Origin: Deltaproteobacteria bacterium
GTDB taxonomy: Bacteria > Desulfobacterota > Desulfobacteria > Desulfobacterales > JAABPS01
Assembly: GCA_019309685.1 (NCBI GenBank)
Contig: JAFDFT010000193.1
Location: 1 to 5,966 of the forward strand
Direction: 5' to 3'
DNA: 5,966 nucleotides
Each line of letters opens with the position of its first letter. Positions within the stretch are counted from its first letter, which is position 1. Shown one piece after another: positions 1-5,868 of the stretch. The notes below the pieces were generated by a model. That model did no database searches. It saw only the letters and a program-made list of their open reading frames with translations, and was not told the origin of the DNA. Made by a program: the position numbers and the translations under genes.

Positions 1-985
1 GGTCCACGTACCGGGTTATAAAATCCGTATCTCTACCGAGATAGTTAGGGACCGTCAAATCCATCAGAGATTTGAGCTCTGTCAGAGCGTTTTCGATTGG
101 GGTGCCCGTAAGACCTAGCTTTATCGCTGCTTTCACATTTTTGGCTGCGCCGTAGCCCAGTGTTTTCGAATTCTTTACATGCTGAATTTCATCAAACACC
201 GCGATGGAAAAATTGATTTTCTCAAGCATTTCTATATCCCTGCGCATGACACCGTAAGATGTCAGCAAGAGCTTACATCCCGCCATAGCCTCTTTAAGAT
301 TACGCGCCCCGCCATGGTATGTGACTGGATTTAGACCCGGAGCATGTTCGATGATCTTTCGTTGCCAGTGGCTCAATACTGTCGTGGGACACACAACAAG
401 GAAAGGGTCTTTGGCGTACCCGTTTTCATGAAGACACAACATAAAGGCCATAATCTGGTGTGTCTTGCCGAGCCCCATGTCATCACAAAGGAGTCCTCCG
501 AAACCGTTTTCGTACAGAAACCAAAGCCACTCAACGCCGATTTTCTGGTATTCTCTCAATCTCGATGTCATCCCTCTAAATTGCGGAAGCGGGGTGATCG
601 ATTTCAGCTCAAGAATATTATTTAAAAGGGTTAAAGAATGATCTTTACGCCCTTCAATCTCTGCCTCTCCTAAATCCGGCAAAACCTTTAATTCCTCCAG
701 TTTCTTCGAATGCAGATCTATCCATCCCTCCTTTGTTTCGATAAATCGTTTTCCCTTCTGTCTCGCATTGAATAACTGTTGAAGCGAAATATCCGTATTA
801 CCAAAACGGTATTCCAGGGAAATCCAGGTCCATTCTCTTTCAATGGCATCGAGTGTTATTTCGATCTTATCATATTGTTTAAAAATCTTGAGATTTTTGA
901 CCTGATTATCCAGGAGATACGGTCCTTTTCTCAAATCATTCCCAAACTTCTCCAAAAAGTCCGGGACCTCTGCTTTTTCGATCAC
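1..985 (-). CDS. SNF2-family DEAD/DEAH helicase, ATPase part (partial, runs off left edge)
   Basis: This is the N-terminal helicase lobe of an SNF2 (superfamily 2) DNA-dependent ATPase, seen by translating the minus strand; 328 codons are present and the C-terminal lobe lies outside the window. Counting from the GTG at 985, residues 1-130 resemble the helicase-associated region that precedes the ATPase in bacterial SNF2 proteins. Then come LREYQKIGVEWL (143-154), Walker A DDMGLGKT (168-175), motif Ia around VVCPTTVLSHW (197-207), Walker B DEIQ (265-268) and motif III LTGTPIEN (292-299). All visible catalytic motifs look intact. The frame is preceded by an in-frame TGA at 992-994, so the first possible start is the GTG that overlaps the stop of the upstream SWIM frame (GTGA); no Shine-Dalgarno lies before it and the first in-frame ATG is near 571. 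It may instead be reached by -1 frameshifting from the upstream frame. Family role is ATP-driven remodelling or translocation on DNA; the substrate is unknown. Confidence 0.9.
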   Translation of the reverse strand, partial: MIEKAEVPDFLEKFGNDLRKGPYLLDNQVKNLKIFKQYDKIEITLDAIEREWTWISLEYRFGNTDISLQQLFNARQKGKRFIETKEGWIDLHSKKLEELKVLPDLGEAEIEGRKDHSLTLLNNILELKSITPLPQFRGMTSRLREYQKIGVEWLWFLYENGFGGLLCDDMGLGKTHQIMAFMLCLHENGYAKDPFLVVCPTTVLSHWQRKIIEHAPGLNPVTYHGGARNLKEAMAGCKLLLTSYGVMRRDIEMLEKINFSIAVFDEIQHVKNSKTLGYGAAKNVKAAIKLGLTGTPIENALTELKSLMDLTVPNYLGRDTDFITRYVD

Positions 986-993
986 TTTTTTTC
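982..993 (-). promoter_or_regulatory. Possible -1 frameshift site A_AAA_AAG with overlapping TGA/GTG
   Basis: The minus strand reads GAA AAA AAG TGA in the frame of the SWIM gene. A_AAA_AAG is the well-known bacterial -1 slippery heptamer (dnaX, many insertion sequences), here placed directly against the stop. A -1 slip gives EKK followed by VIEK and enters the SNF2 frame. The same bases give GTGA, a four-base start/stop overlap suited to translational coupling. Stimulators are weak: no convincing upstream Shine-Dalgarno, and only a GU-rich 7-bp hairpin (955-971, loop CGG) starting about 13 nt downstream. A one-base deletion from an original A8 run would look identical. Confidence 0.5.
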
Positions 994-2043
994 AGGGTCT
1001 TTAAAAATCCATCCAGTCCTGTCCGAGTGCTCCAATTCGCCAAAAACACCTTTTTCTTCAATATAAATCAACGTACCGTATACATTGGGTTTCAAAGATT
1101 CACTCTCGTACAGTTTCTGTCCGCCGGTTTTATCCTCGAACCGTATGTGCGGAACAATCTCCAGCTCTTGCTGTTTATTTAGCGAAAGACAAAACACGGT
1201 TTTCAACGGAACAGGGTGAGTAGGCACGCCCTCATATCCGGTGCTGTCCTGATTGAAATCACTCAACAGCTCTTTTACCTTCAAGCGTGGTATATCCATG
1301 CGAAAGACCTGATCACCGCCTGCCCCTGTGCATGTGAGCACAAAGCTCCCATTCCTTTCATCAACAGCAGTTTTGAAACGACAGTCATTTCTTCCTGATT
1401 CCCGGAACGCATGATAAGCAAAACGGTACCAGAAACTTTCCCGGAAAGCGAGGCCACGCGTCCTTAAACCCCGATCCAGCATCGCACGTTCATTATTCGT
1501 GATGGTCAATCTTGCCAGTTTTTTTATAACTTTATCCCTGGATGCACGTTTGTTGTTTTTTTTGGAAAGACTACAGCGCCCCACAAATCTTTCACACCGA
1601 TTCGCATCGGCAAGGTATGAAAGTATCTCATTTCCTTTGGAATCGAATACATTCACAACCTTTTCATCGCCGAATTCATTACATTGCAGTTGAATAGTGG
1701 CTGGCGTTTCATGAGATTCATTCGCCATAACACGTGCGATGCGGTACCATCGGTTTTTTTTAAAATTCTCTTCAAGGTTTGAAATGGCGAATTTTTTAAT
1801 GTAAGCTCTGTAAACCTGTGGCAGCTCGATAATATGTTCGCAGCTCTTTGTGCTGTATTGTTTGCAACTGCAAAACCTGAACGACAGGTTCAATTTATCC
1901 TCAACTATCATAATGGCCACACCGGGTGTTTGGTCTTTTGATTCCGGTAAAAGAGCAATCCCATTACGGTAAAATTCAAAACGCTCTATTCCATTTTCAA
2001 GAACAGTCTGATTTGTTTTCTCTTTTTGAGTTTTCTTCGACAT
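982..2043 (-). CDS. SWIM zinc-finger protein, N-terminal part of a split SNF2 helicase
   Basis: This 353-aa frame has a SWIM zinc finger, CxCx7CxH, at C58, C60, C68 and H70 (FCSCKQYSTKSCEH). SWIM fingers are known to bind DNA or protein and are common at the N-terminus of bacterial SNF2 helicases. Residues 90-350 are a basic, beta-rich region consistent with the helicase-associated segment of those proteins. The frame ends ...DPEKK-TGA inside a 7-A run, and the next frame continues the same family architecture, so this is probably the first third of a protein of about 1,000 aa or more that is encoded in two frames. As a stand-alone product it would lack any ATPase. The ATG at 2041-2043 is the only good start, but no Shine-Dalgarno precedes it, unlike the two metabolic genes in the window. 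A stand-alone SWIM partner subunit is an alternative reading. Confidence 0.82.
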   Translation of the reverse strand: MSKKTQKEKTNQTVLENGIERFEFYRNGIALLPESKDQTPGVAIMIVEDKLNLSFRFCSCKQYSTKSCEHIIELPQVYRAYIKKFAISNLEENFKKNRWYRIARVMANESHETPATIQLQCNEFGDEKVVNVFDSKGNEILSYLADANRCERFVGRCSLSKKNNKRASRDKVIKKLARLTITNNERAMLDRGLRTRGLAFRESFWYRFAYHAFRESGRNDCRFKTAVDERNGSFVLTCTGAGGDQVFRMDIPRLKVKELLSDFNQDSTGYEGVPTHPVPLKTVFCLSLNKQQELEIVPHIRFEDKTGGQKLYESESLKPNVYGTLIYIEEKGVFGELEHSDRTGWIFKDPEKK

Positions 2044-2219
2044 GATTTTGAATAAATATAGTGGGCAGCACGCTAGAGGGGGGATAAATCTTCTTTTGAC
2101 TCCTAGCTATACACTTATTTGACTTAAAAACGATCCTCAATATCTTTCTTCGTCTCTTCCAGCCCTGAAAGTTTGGGGACGTCCTTGACTAATTGGACTT
2201 ATTCTTACTTGTTCAAGTG

Positions 2220-2252
2220 AAAATATAAAAGGGTCAAGTCTGCTCTTGACTC
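2220..2252 (-). terminator. Possible weak terminator after the aminotransferase
   Basis: On the minus strand GTCAAG-AGCAGA-CTTGAC forms a 6-bp stem with a 6-nt loop, followed by CCCTTTTATATTTT. It lies about 70 nt beyond the aminotransferase stop, where the synthetase-aminotransferase transcript should end. The stem is short and AT-containing and the T tract is interrupted, so it would be a weak intrinsic terminator at best. The same palindrome may simply be a repeat unit. Confidence 0.3.
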
Positions 2253-2278
2253 ACCTTCCATTTTTAAATGTCAATATT

Positions 2279-2315
2279 TCACCATCTTCCCCTAAACCTC
2301 ATTTATTTCCTCCTT
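2279..2315 (-). other. Orphan strong ribosome binding site with 7-codon ORF
   Basis: Six bases after the aminotransferase TGA the minus strand has AAGGAGGAA, then TAA and ATG at 2300-2302. The spacing is that of a working translation start, but the frame closes after seven codons (MRFRGRW, stop at 2279-2281). It may be the surviving start of a third operon gene whose body was lost where the repeat-rich sequence begins, or a very short leader peptide. There is no evidence that the peptide itself has a function. Confidence 0.35.
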
Positions 2316-2320
2316 CTGTC

Positions 2321-3697
2321 TCATCGTAGTAGATGCGGATACTCCCGCTCAACAATCGGTTTCATCTCATAGAGTGATTCAGCAAACGCTCCCAATGCGG
2401 TGTCGATTTCATTATCCGTCATGGGAGTAGAGATACTGTACATGTGCCGGCTGGCTGGAAAAATACCGCGGCGCAGCATGCACAGATGAAAATACATGGG
2501 CATAGCTCCAGCTCCAAAGAAGCCTTCCACACTATCGCGCGCGTTGCTGATCGGTTTGTCCGTAAAGTGTACATTTACCAGAGATCCAAATCCAATGGCC
2601 TGACCTCTGATGCCGGCTTTTTCAAAAACTAGATTCAGGCCGTCTCTTAGACGGTCTCCTAATGTATTGAGCCGGTCATACACATCAGGCTCGAGTTGTT
2701 CGACAGCGGCAATGCCTGCTGCCATGGATAATGGATTTCCGCTGAAGGTGCTCGCGTGCCACATGAAACCTTCTGTTTCCGGATTGAAAAGCTGCATGAT
2801 CTCCCGCCGTCCGCCATACGCGCCAATGGGCAATCCGCCCCCAATAATTTTACCGATGGCGGTCAGGTCCGGCTTGATATCGAATATTTCCTGGATGCCG
2901 CCGGGTGCCAGCCTGAAGGTGATGACTTCATCGAGAATCAGAAGGATGTCATTATCCTCAGTCATTTGCCGAATCGCCTTTAAATAATCGGGCTTTGGAG
3001 GGATCATTCCCAATCCTCCAAGCATTGGCTCCATTAACAAAGCGCACACTTCATCTTTATGCTTTTTAATGAGCTTTTCGGTGATTTCCGGTTCATTAAA
3101 TGGTACTGTGACCACATCTGCTACTGAGCTTAACGCAATCCCCTTATCAGGCGGAAGGGTATTTGGCTCTTCGATTGGACCGGCATCGGGCGGAATCGGT
3201 ATCAGGCTGATTTCGCCCAGATCGTGATTACCGTTGTAGCCTCCTTCCATTTTCATTATTTTTTGTTTGCCCGTAAACGCCCTGGCTGCCCTGGCAGCCA
3301 TCATCGTTCCCTCACTGCCGCAGCTGCAAAACCGGATTTGCTCAATGGACGGCACCCGGTCAATAATCATCTTTGCAAGAAGTACCTGGCTCTCCGTTGG
3401 AGCGGCAAAGGCAGTTCCAACAGAGATTTGTTCGTTTACGGCTGATACTACTTTCGGATTCGCGTGTCCCAGGATCAGGGACGTAAAATTGTTCATGAAA
3501 TCGATGTACTCGTGCCCGTCCGCGTCCCACAGCCGGCATCCCTCTCCTCTGGTCATGAATGCGGGGTAAGGGGCGTAATGGGCCGTAGTACGCGTATCTC
3601 CGCCGGGCATGTATTCTCTAGCCGGCTCCATCAATTTTTTGGATGTCTTGGTCCACGATTCGTATGCCTGTTGAATATCTTCCACACTGCTGGTCAT
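2321..3697 (-). CDS. Class III PLP-dependent aminotransferase (GSA aminomutase / beta-amino-acid transaminase-like)
   Basis: A complete 458-aa fold-type I enzyme that should carry out PLP-dependent amino transfer in the cytoplasm. The N-terminal PGGDTRT (31-37) and RGEGCRLWDADGHEYIDF (50-67) are typical of the glutamate-1-semialdehyde aminomutase and beta-phenylalanine-aminotransferase branch. Further marks are the phosphate-binding segment FCSCGSEG (123-130), GGYNG (152-156), LDEV with D256 for the pyridine nitrogen, and IGKIIGGG with K283 as the predicted Schiff-base lysine. Length is normal for the family. Two positions are unusual: CSCGSEG where relatives often have NSGTEA, and Asn155 where YHG is usual. 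The ATG at 3695-3697 is preferred over an upstream TTG at 3722-3724 because GGAGGAA sits 6 nt before it. It lies 117 bp after the synthetase gene and is probably co-transcribed. A role in tetrapyrrole synthesis is unlikely from its neighbours; substrate specificity cannot be read from the sequence. Confidence 0.92.
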   Translation of the reverse strand: MTSSVEDIQQAYESWTKTSKKLMEPAREYMPGGDTRTTAHYAPYPAFMTRGEGCRLWDADGHEYIDFMNNFTSLILGHANPKVVSAVNEQISVGTAFAAPTESQVLLAKMIIDRVPSIEQIRFCSCGSEGTMMAARAARAFTGKQKIMKMEGGYNGNHDLGEISLIPIPPDAGPIEEPNTLPPDKGIALSSVADVVTVPFNEPEITEKLIKKHKDEVCALLMEPMLGGLGMIPPKPDYLKAIRQMTEDNDILLILDEVITFRLAPGGIQEIFDIKPDLTAIGKIIGGGLPIGAYGGRREIMQLFNPETEGFMWHASTFSGNPLSMAAGIAAVEQLEPDVYDRLNTLGDRLRDGLNLVFEKAGIRGQAIGFGSLVNVHFTDKPISNARDSVEGFFGAGAMPMYFHLCMLRRGIFPASRHMYSISTPMTDNEIDTALGAFAESLYEMKPIVEREYPHLLR

Positions 3698-3703
3698 ACC
3701 AGT

Positions 3704-3710
3704 TTCCTCC
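3704..3710 (-). promoter_or_regulatory. Ribosome binding site that fixes the aminotransferase start
   Basis: The minus strand reads GGAGGAA-ACTGGT-ATG, a near-ideal Shine-Dalgarno with a 6-nt spacer. It selects the ATG at 3697 over the in-frame TTG at 3724, which would add nine residues (MPNDTEETG) overlapping this site and has no Shine-Dalgarno of its own. Confidence 0.85.
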
Positions 3711-3788
3711 GTATCATTAGGCAAATGGGGTCAAACCTTGTATTTTGATATTACTCCCATTAAACCTTTTTCCTATTTGTAATGACCG

Positions 3789-3810
3789 CACCAAAGAACC
3801 CGATTCGGTG
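3789..3810 (-). other. Small hairpin just after the synthetase stop
   Basis: CACCGAA pairs with TTTGGTG over 7 bp (one G-U) around an 8-nt loop, a few bases past the synthetase TAA. No T tract follows on the minus strand, so it is not a standard intrinsic terminator. It could protect a processed 3' end or have no role. The rest of the 117-bp spacer shows no clear promoter, which favours read-through into the aminotransferase. Confidence 0.25.
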
Positions 3811-3814
3811 TATT

Positions 3815-5656
3815 TTAAAAACGATACTCTTTGTTAGTGATTTTTTTAAACATCTCATCCGTTAGAGCTATATACTCCTTGCTGCCAGGCAGACAGACAT
3901 ACAATGGATCGGAAACCTGACTCAGATCAAATCCTTCCTTTTTCAGCTTCCCCTTTTTTAGTTTCATTGTTTCGGTGTAATCAAACTCGGTTTTAAGCCT
4001 GATAAATGCCGGTATGGCGTAATTTGGCAATTTGGATGCCAGCGCTGAATAGAATCCGGCCAGGTCGAATTTATCCGGCGGTTCATAAGGAATAATTGCA
4101 GTCATGCCGGCACGCCCGTCGGTCCCGGGGATACTGGCTCCATATACGGCTGATTCCGAAATCTGGTGAAATGAATTTACGGCGGCTTCTACCTGCAATG
4201 TCGAGACATTTTCTCCTTTCCAGCGAAAGGTATCTCCCAGACGATCTACAAACTGGGCATGTTTAAAACCGATGTCGCGCAACAGATCCCCGGTATCGAA
4301 CCAGGCATCTCCTTTTTCAAATACGTCGCGAAAAATCTTGTTTTCAGTTTCCTCCTCGTCCGTATAACCGACAAACGGGGTTTCCTCAGAGATTTCCCCG
4401 AGCAGCAGCCCTGCTTCTCCTGTCTCAACCCGTTGCATGAATCCGTTCTCATCTCTGATGGGAGCTTCGGCTTCGATGTCATACTTCACGATCGCAAAAG
4501 GCAATAGACACACACCCACGGTACAGTCCATATTCAACATATTCAGAAAGGCAATATTTCCCTCGGATGCCCCATAGAATTCATAGATGAAGGGAATATC
4601 GAAGCGGGATTTGAACGCTTTCCACATGTCGACCCGCAATCCATTGCCGATGATCTTCGTGATGGTGTTATTGCTGTCATCCGGGCTTGGGGGTTGTTCC
4701 ATCAAGTAACGGCAGAGTTCTCCAATGTAGATAAATCCGGTGGCATTAAATTTTTTTACATCAGGCCAGAAATTGGAGACAGAGAATTTCCTTCGGATTG
4801 CTATCGCTGCACCACCGGAAGATGCCGCGGGCCAGCCGACATACATGGCCGTTCCATGATAAAACGGTAATGGAATATACACGGTGTCTTCTGAAGTGGG
4901 TTTGAGCATAATCTTTCCAAACGTCAGGTAAGTCGTAACCCATTTTCCCTGAAGTGTGATAGCAGCCTTGGGCATCCCCGTAGTCCCGGAAGTAAACAGA
5001 TAGGCGAAGGGATCTTCCATGGTTATGTCAGCCGTTGTAGGCGGATTTTGAGAATCACAATCCTTTGTTGCCGTACCCCAGTCCTGATAACCGGCGGGAG
5101 CACCGCTTGCGCCGAGGTCTTCGAGATAATAAAAACGGACATCATCACCAAGGTTTAGTTCCGGTTTAACTTCTTCGAAAGCATCGACAAGTTCCTCGCC
5201 TATAATGAAGTGTTTGGAGGGAGCAAGTCCAACGCTGTGAATAAGAACGGCTCCTCGCTGATGAGGATTTATCAACGAAACCACCGCGCCGATTTTTGCC
5301 ACTGCTCCGATAATAAACAAAATTTCCGGCCGATTCTCCAGAAAGGCAATAACAGTTTCGCCTTTTTTAATTCCCAATGACAGCATGAAATGCGCATAGC
5401 GGTTGACAATCTGGTTAAATTCTTTATGCGAATAGACGACATCCTCATATTTGACAGCCGGTGTGTCCGCGTATTTCACGGCATTCTCTTCAAAAATAAT
5501 ACCTAATGACATTTTTGTATCGGAGGACATCTTTTTTGCTTGGCCTACTGCTTTGATAGTACTGGGCACCTTTGGCAGGTATTTCAGTACATAGGGTAAA
5601 AAATCACTAAATTTGATAATTTTTGCTTCATCTTTCTCCAAACCGGTTGCGTCCAT
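3815..5656 (-). CDS. FATP/very-long-chain type acyl-CoA synthetase
   Basis: A complete 613-aa member of the adenylate-forming (ANL) superfamily, FATP/VLACS branch, expected to activate long- or very-long-chain fatty acids to acyl-CoA through an acyl-AMP, probably at the inner face of the membrane. Visible motifs in order: ATP-binding loop YLFTSGTTGMPK (219-230), FYGASEGN (360-367), WFDTGDLLRD (452-461), and the FATP signature HAQFVDRLGDTFRWKGENVS (466-485). The C-terminal lid has TETMKLKK (561-568), where K565 aligns with the TxTFK-type lysine and is the likely catalytic residue, then EGFD and DPLYV as in bacterial long-chain acyl-CoA synthetases of this type. The first 50 residues contain a hydrophobic/basic stretch that could be a membrane-association helix; no signal peptide is seen. 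AAGGAGGAG lies 6 nt before the ATG. It is the first gene of a probable two-gene unit with the aminotransferase. Exact chain-length preference cannot be inferred. Confidence 0.95.
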   Translation of the reverse strand: MDATGLEKDEAKIIKFSDFLPYVLKYLPKVPSTIKAVGQAKKMSSDTKMSLGIIFEENAVKYADTPAVKYEDVVYSHKEFNQIVNRYAHFMLSLGIKKGETVIAFLENRPEILFIIGAVAKIGAVVSLINPHQRGAVLIHSVGLAPSKHFIIGEELVDAFEEVKPELNLGDDVRFYYLEDLGASGAPAGYQDWGTATKDCDSQNPPTTADITMEDPFAYLFTSGTTGMPKAAITLQGKWVTTYLTFGKIMLKPTSEDTVYIPLPFYHGTAMYVGWPAASSGGAAIAIRRKFSVSNFWPDVKKFNATGFIYIGELCRYLMEQPPSPDDSNNTITKIIGNGLRVDMWKAFKSRFDIPFIYEFYGASEGNIAFLNMLNMDCTVGVCLLPFAIVKYDIEAEAPIRDENGFMQRVETGEAGLLLGEISEETPFVGYTDEEETENKIFRDVFEKGDAWFDTGDLLRDIGFKHAQFVDRLGDTFRWKGENVSTLQVEAAVNSFHQISESAVYGASIPGTDGRAGMTAIIPYEPPDKFDLAGFYSALASKLPNYAIPAFIRLKTEFDYTETMKLKKGKLKKEGFDLSQVSDPLYVCLPGSKEYIALTDEMFKKITNKEYRF

Positions 5657-5662
5657 CGTTGT

Positions 5663-5672
5663 CTCCTCCTTT
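5663..5672 (-). promoter_or_regulatory. Ribosome binding site of the acyl-CoA synthetase
   Basis: AAAGGAGGAG followed by a 6-nt spacer ACAACG and ATG on the minus strand. This is a very strong Shine-Dalgarno and confirms the start at 5656. Confidence 0.85.
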
Positions 5673-5709
5673 AATTTTATGTGATTTATTTTATAAAGTG
5701 GTCAAGTTT

Positions 5710-5732
5710 GTCCGCCTTCTGTGTGGCGGGAC
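5710..5732 (-). promoter_or_regulatory. GC-rich hairpin in the leader of the synthetase mRNA
   Basis: On the minus strand GTCCCGCC and GGCGGAC pair over 7 bp with one bulged C, around the loop ACACAGAA. It lies between the predicted transcription start (near 5747) and the ribosome binding site, in a leader of about 90 nt that is otherwise AT-rich. It has no following T tract. It could stabilise the 5' end, be a protein-binding site, or be a repeat remnant: a GTCAAG word sits directly beside it at 5701-5706. Confidence 0.4.
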
Positions 5733-5753
5733 TCATCTCGCTTCTTAAAGAGT

Positions 5754-5783
5754 AGTATACGGGTTCAAATTGATTCTTGTTAA
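5754..5783 (-). promoter_or_regulatory. Sigma70-like promoter for the synthetase-aminotransferase unit
   Basis: Minus strand TTAACA (5778-5783, 5 of 6 to TTGACA), an 18-nt spacer, then TATACT (5754-5759, 5 of 6 to TATAAT). The predicted start is near 5747, giving a leader of about 90 nt. It is the best promoter-like match I found by eye in the non-coding parts of the window. Confidence 0.55.
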
Positions 5784-5796
5784 TTTTAAGGTGGCA

Positions 5797-5820
5797 TTTT
5801 CAATCCATTCAGGATTAAAA
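5797..5820. promoter_or_regulatory. Inverted repeat upstream of the -35 box, possible operator
   Basis: TTTT-C-AATCC-ATTCA-GGATT-AAAA is a 9-bp inverted repeat with one bulged base. Its centre (about 5808) is about 61 bp upstream of the predicted start, a position typical of activators that contact RNA polymerase from upstream. It matches no regulator site that I recognise. Confidence 0.3.
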
Positions 5821-5868
5821 AATTAGATGAAGAAAAGAATAAGAAACATACAATGTATCGCAACTACC

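Larger units (their letters stand above)
2044..2320. other. Repeat-rich intergenic gap between aminotransferase and SWIM gene
   Basis: No convincing full gene lies in this 277-bp AT-rich gap. It holds an orphan ribosome binding site with a 7-codon frame (2279-2315), a GTCAAG/CTTGAC inverted repeat (2233-2250), a short ACTTG-TT-CAAGT palindrome (2207-2218), an 8-bp palindrome GGACGTCC (2177-2184), and several further TTGAC/GTCAA words (near 2096, 2119, 2185 and 2270). A 22-codon minus-strand frame ending at 2124 has a protein-like tail. The density of GTCAA inverted repeats suggests REP-like or transposon-derived debris, but no transposase is present. Confidence 0.5.

Noticed and set aside
344..1066. 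Plus-strand frames at 344-625 and 779-1066
   Set aside because: They lie opposite the SNF2 frame, whose helicase motifs are clear; their translations show no family features.
2444..2987. Plus-strand frames inside the aminotransferase
   Set aside because: They are antisense to conserved aminotransferase sequence and have no recognisable motifs; they are chance open frames.
3698..3724. TTG at 3722-3724 as the aminotransferase start, giving 467 aa
   Set aside because: The extra nine codons contain the GGAGGAA ribosome binding site of the ATG at 3697, and no Shine-Dalgarno precedes the TTG.
3789..3810. Intrinsic terminator between the synthetase and the aminotransferase
   Set aside because: The stem is present but is followed by CGGTCATTAC on the minus strand, with no T tract.
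4246..4507. Frames on both strands inside the acyl-CoA synthetase
   Set aside because: They overlap the conserved ANL motifs of the real gene and show no support of their own.
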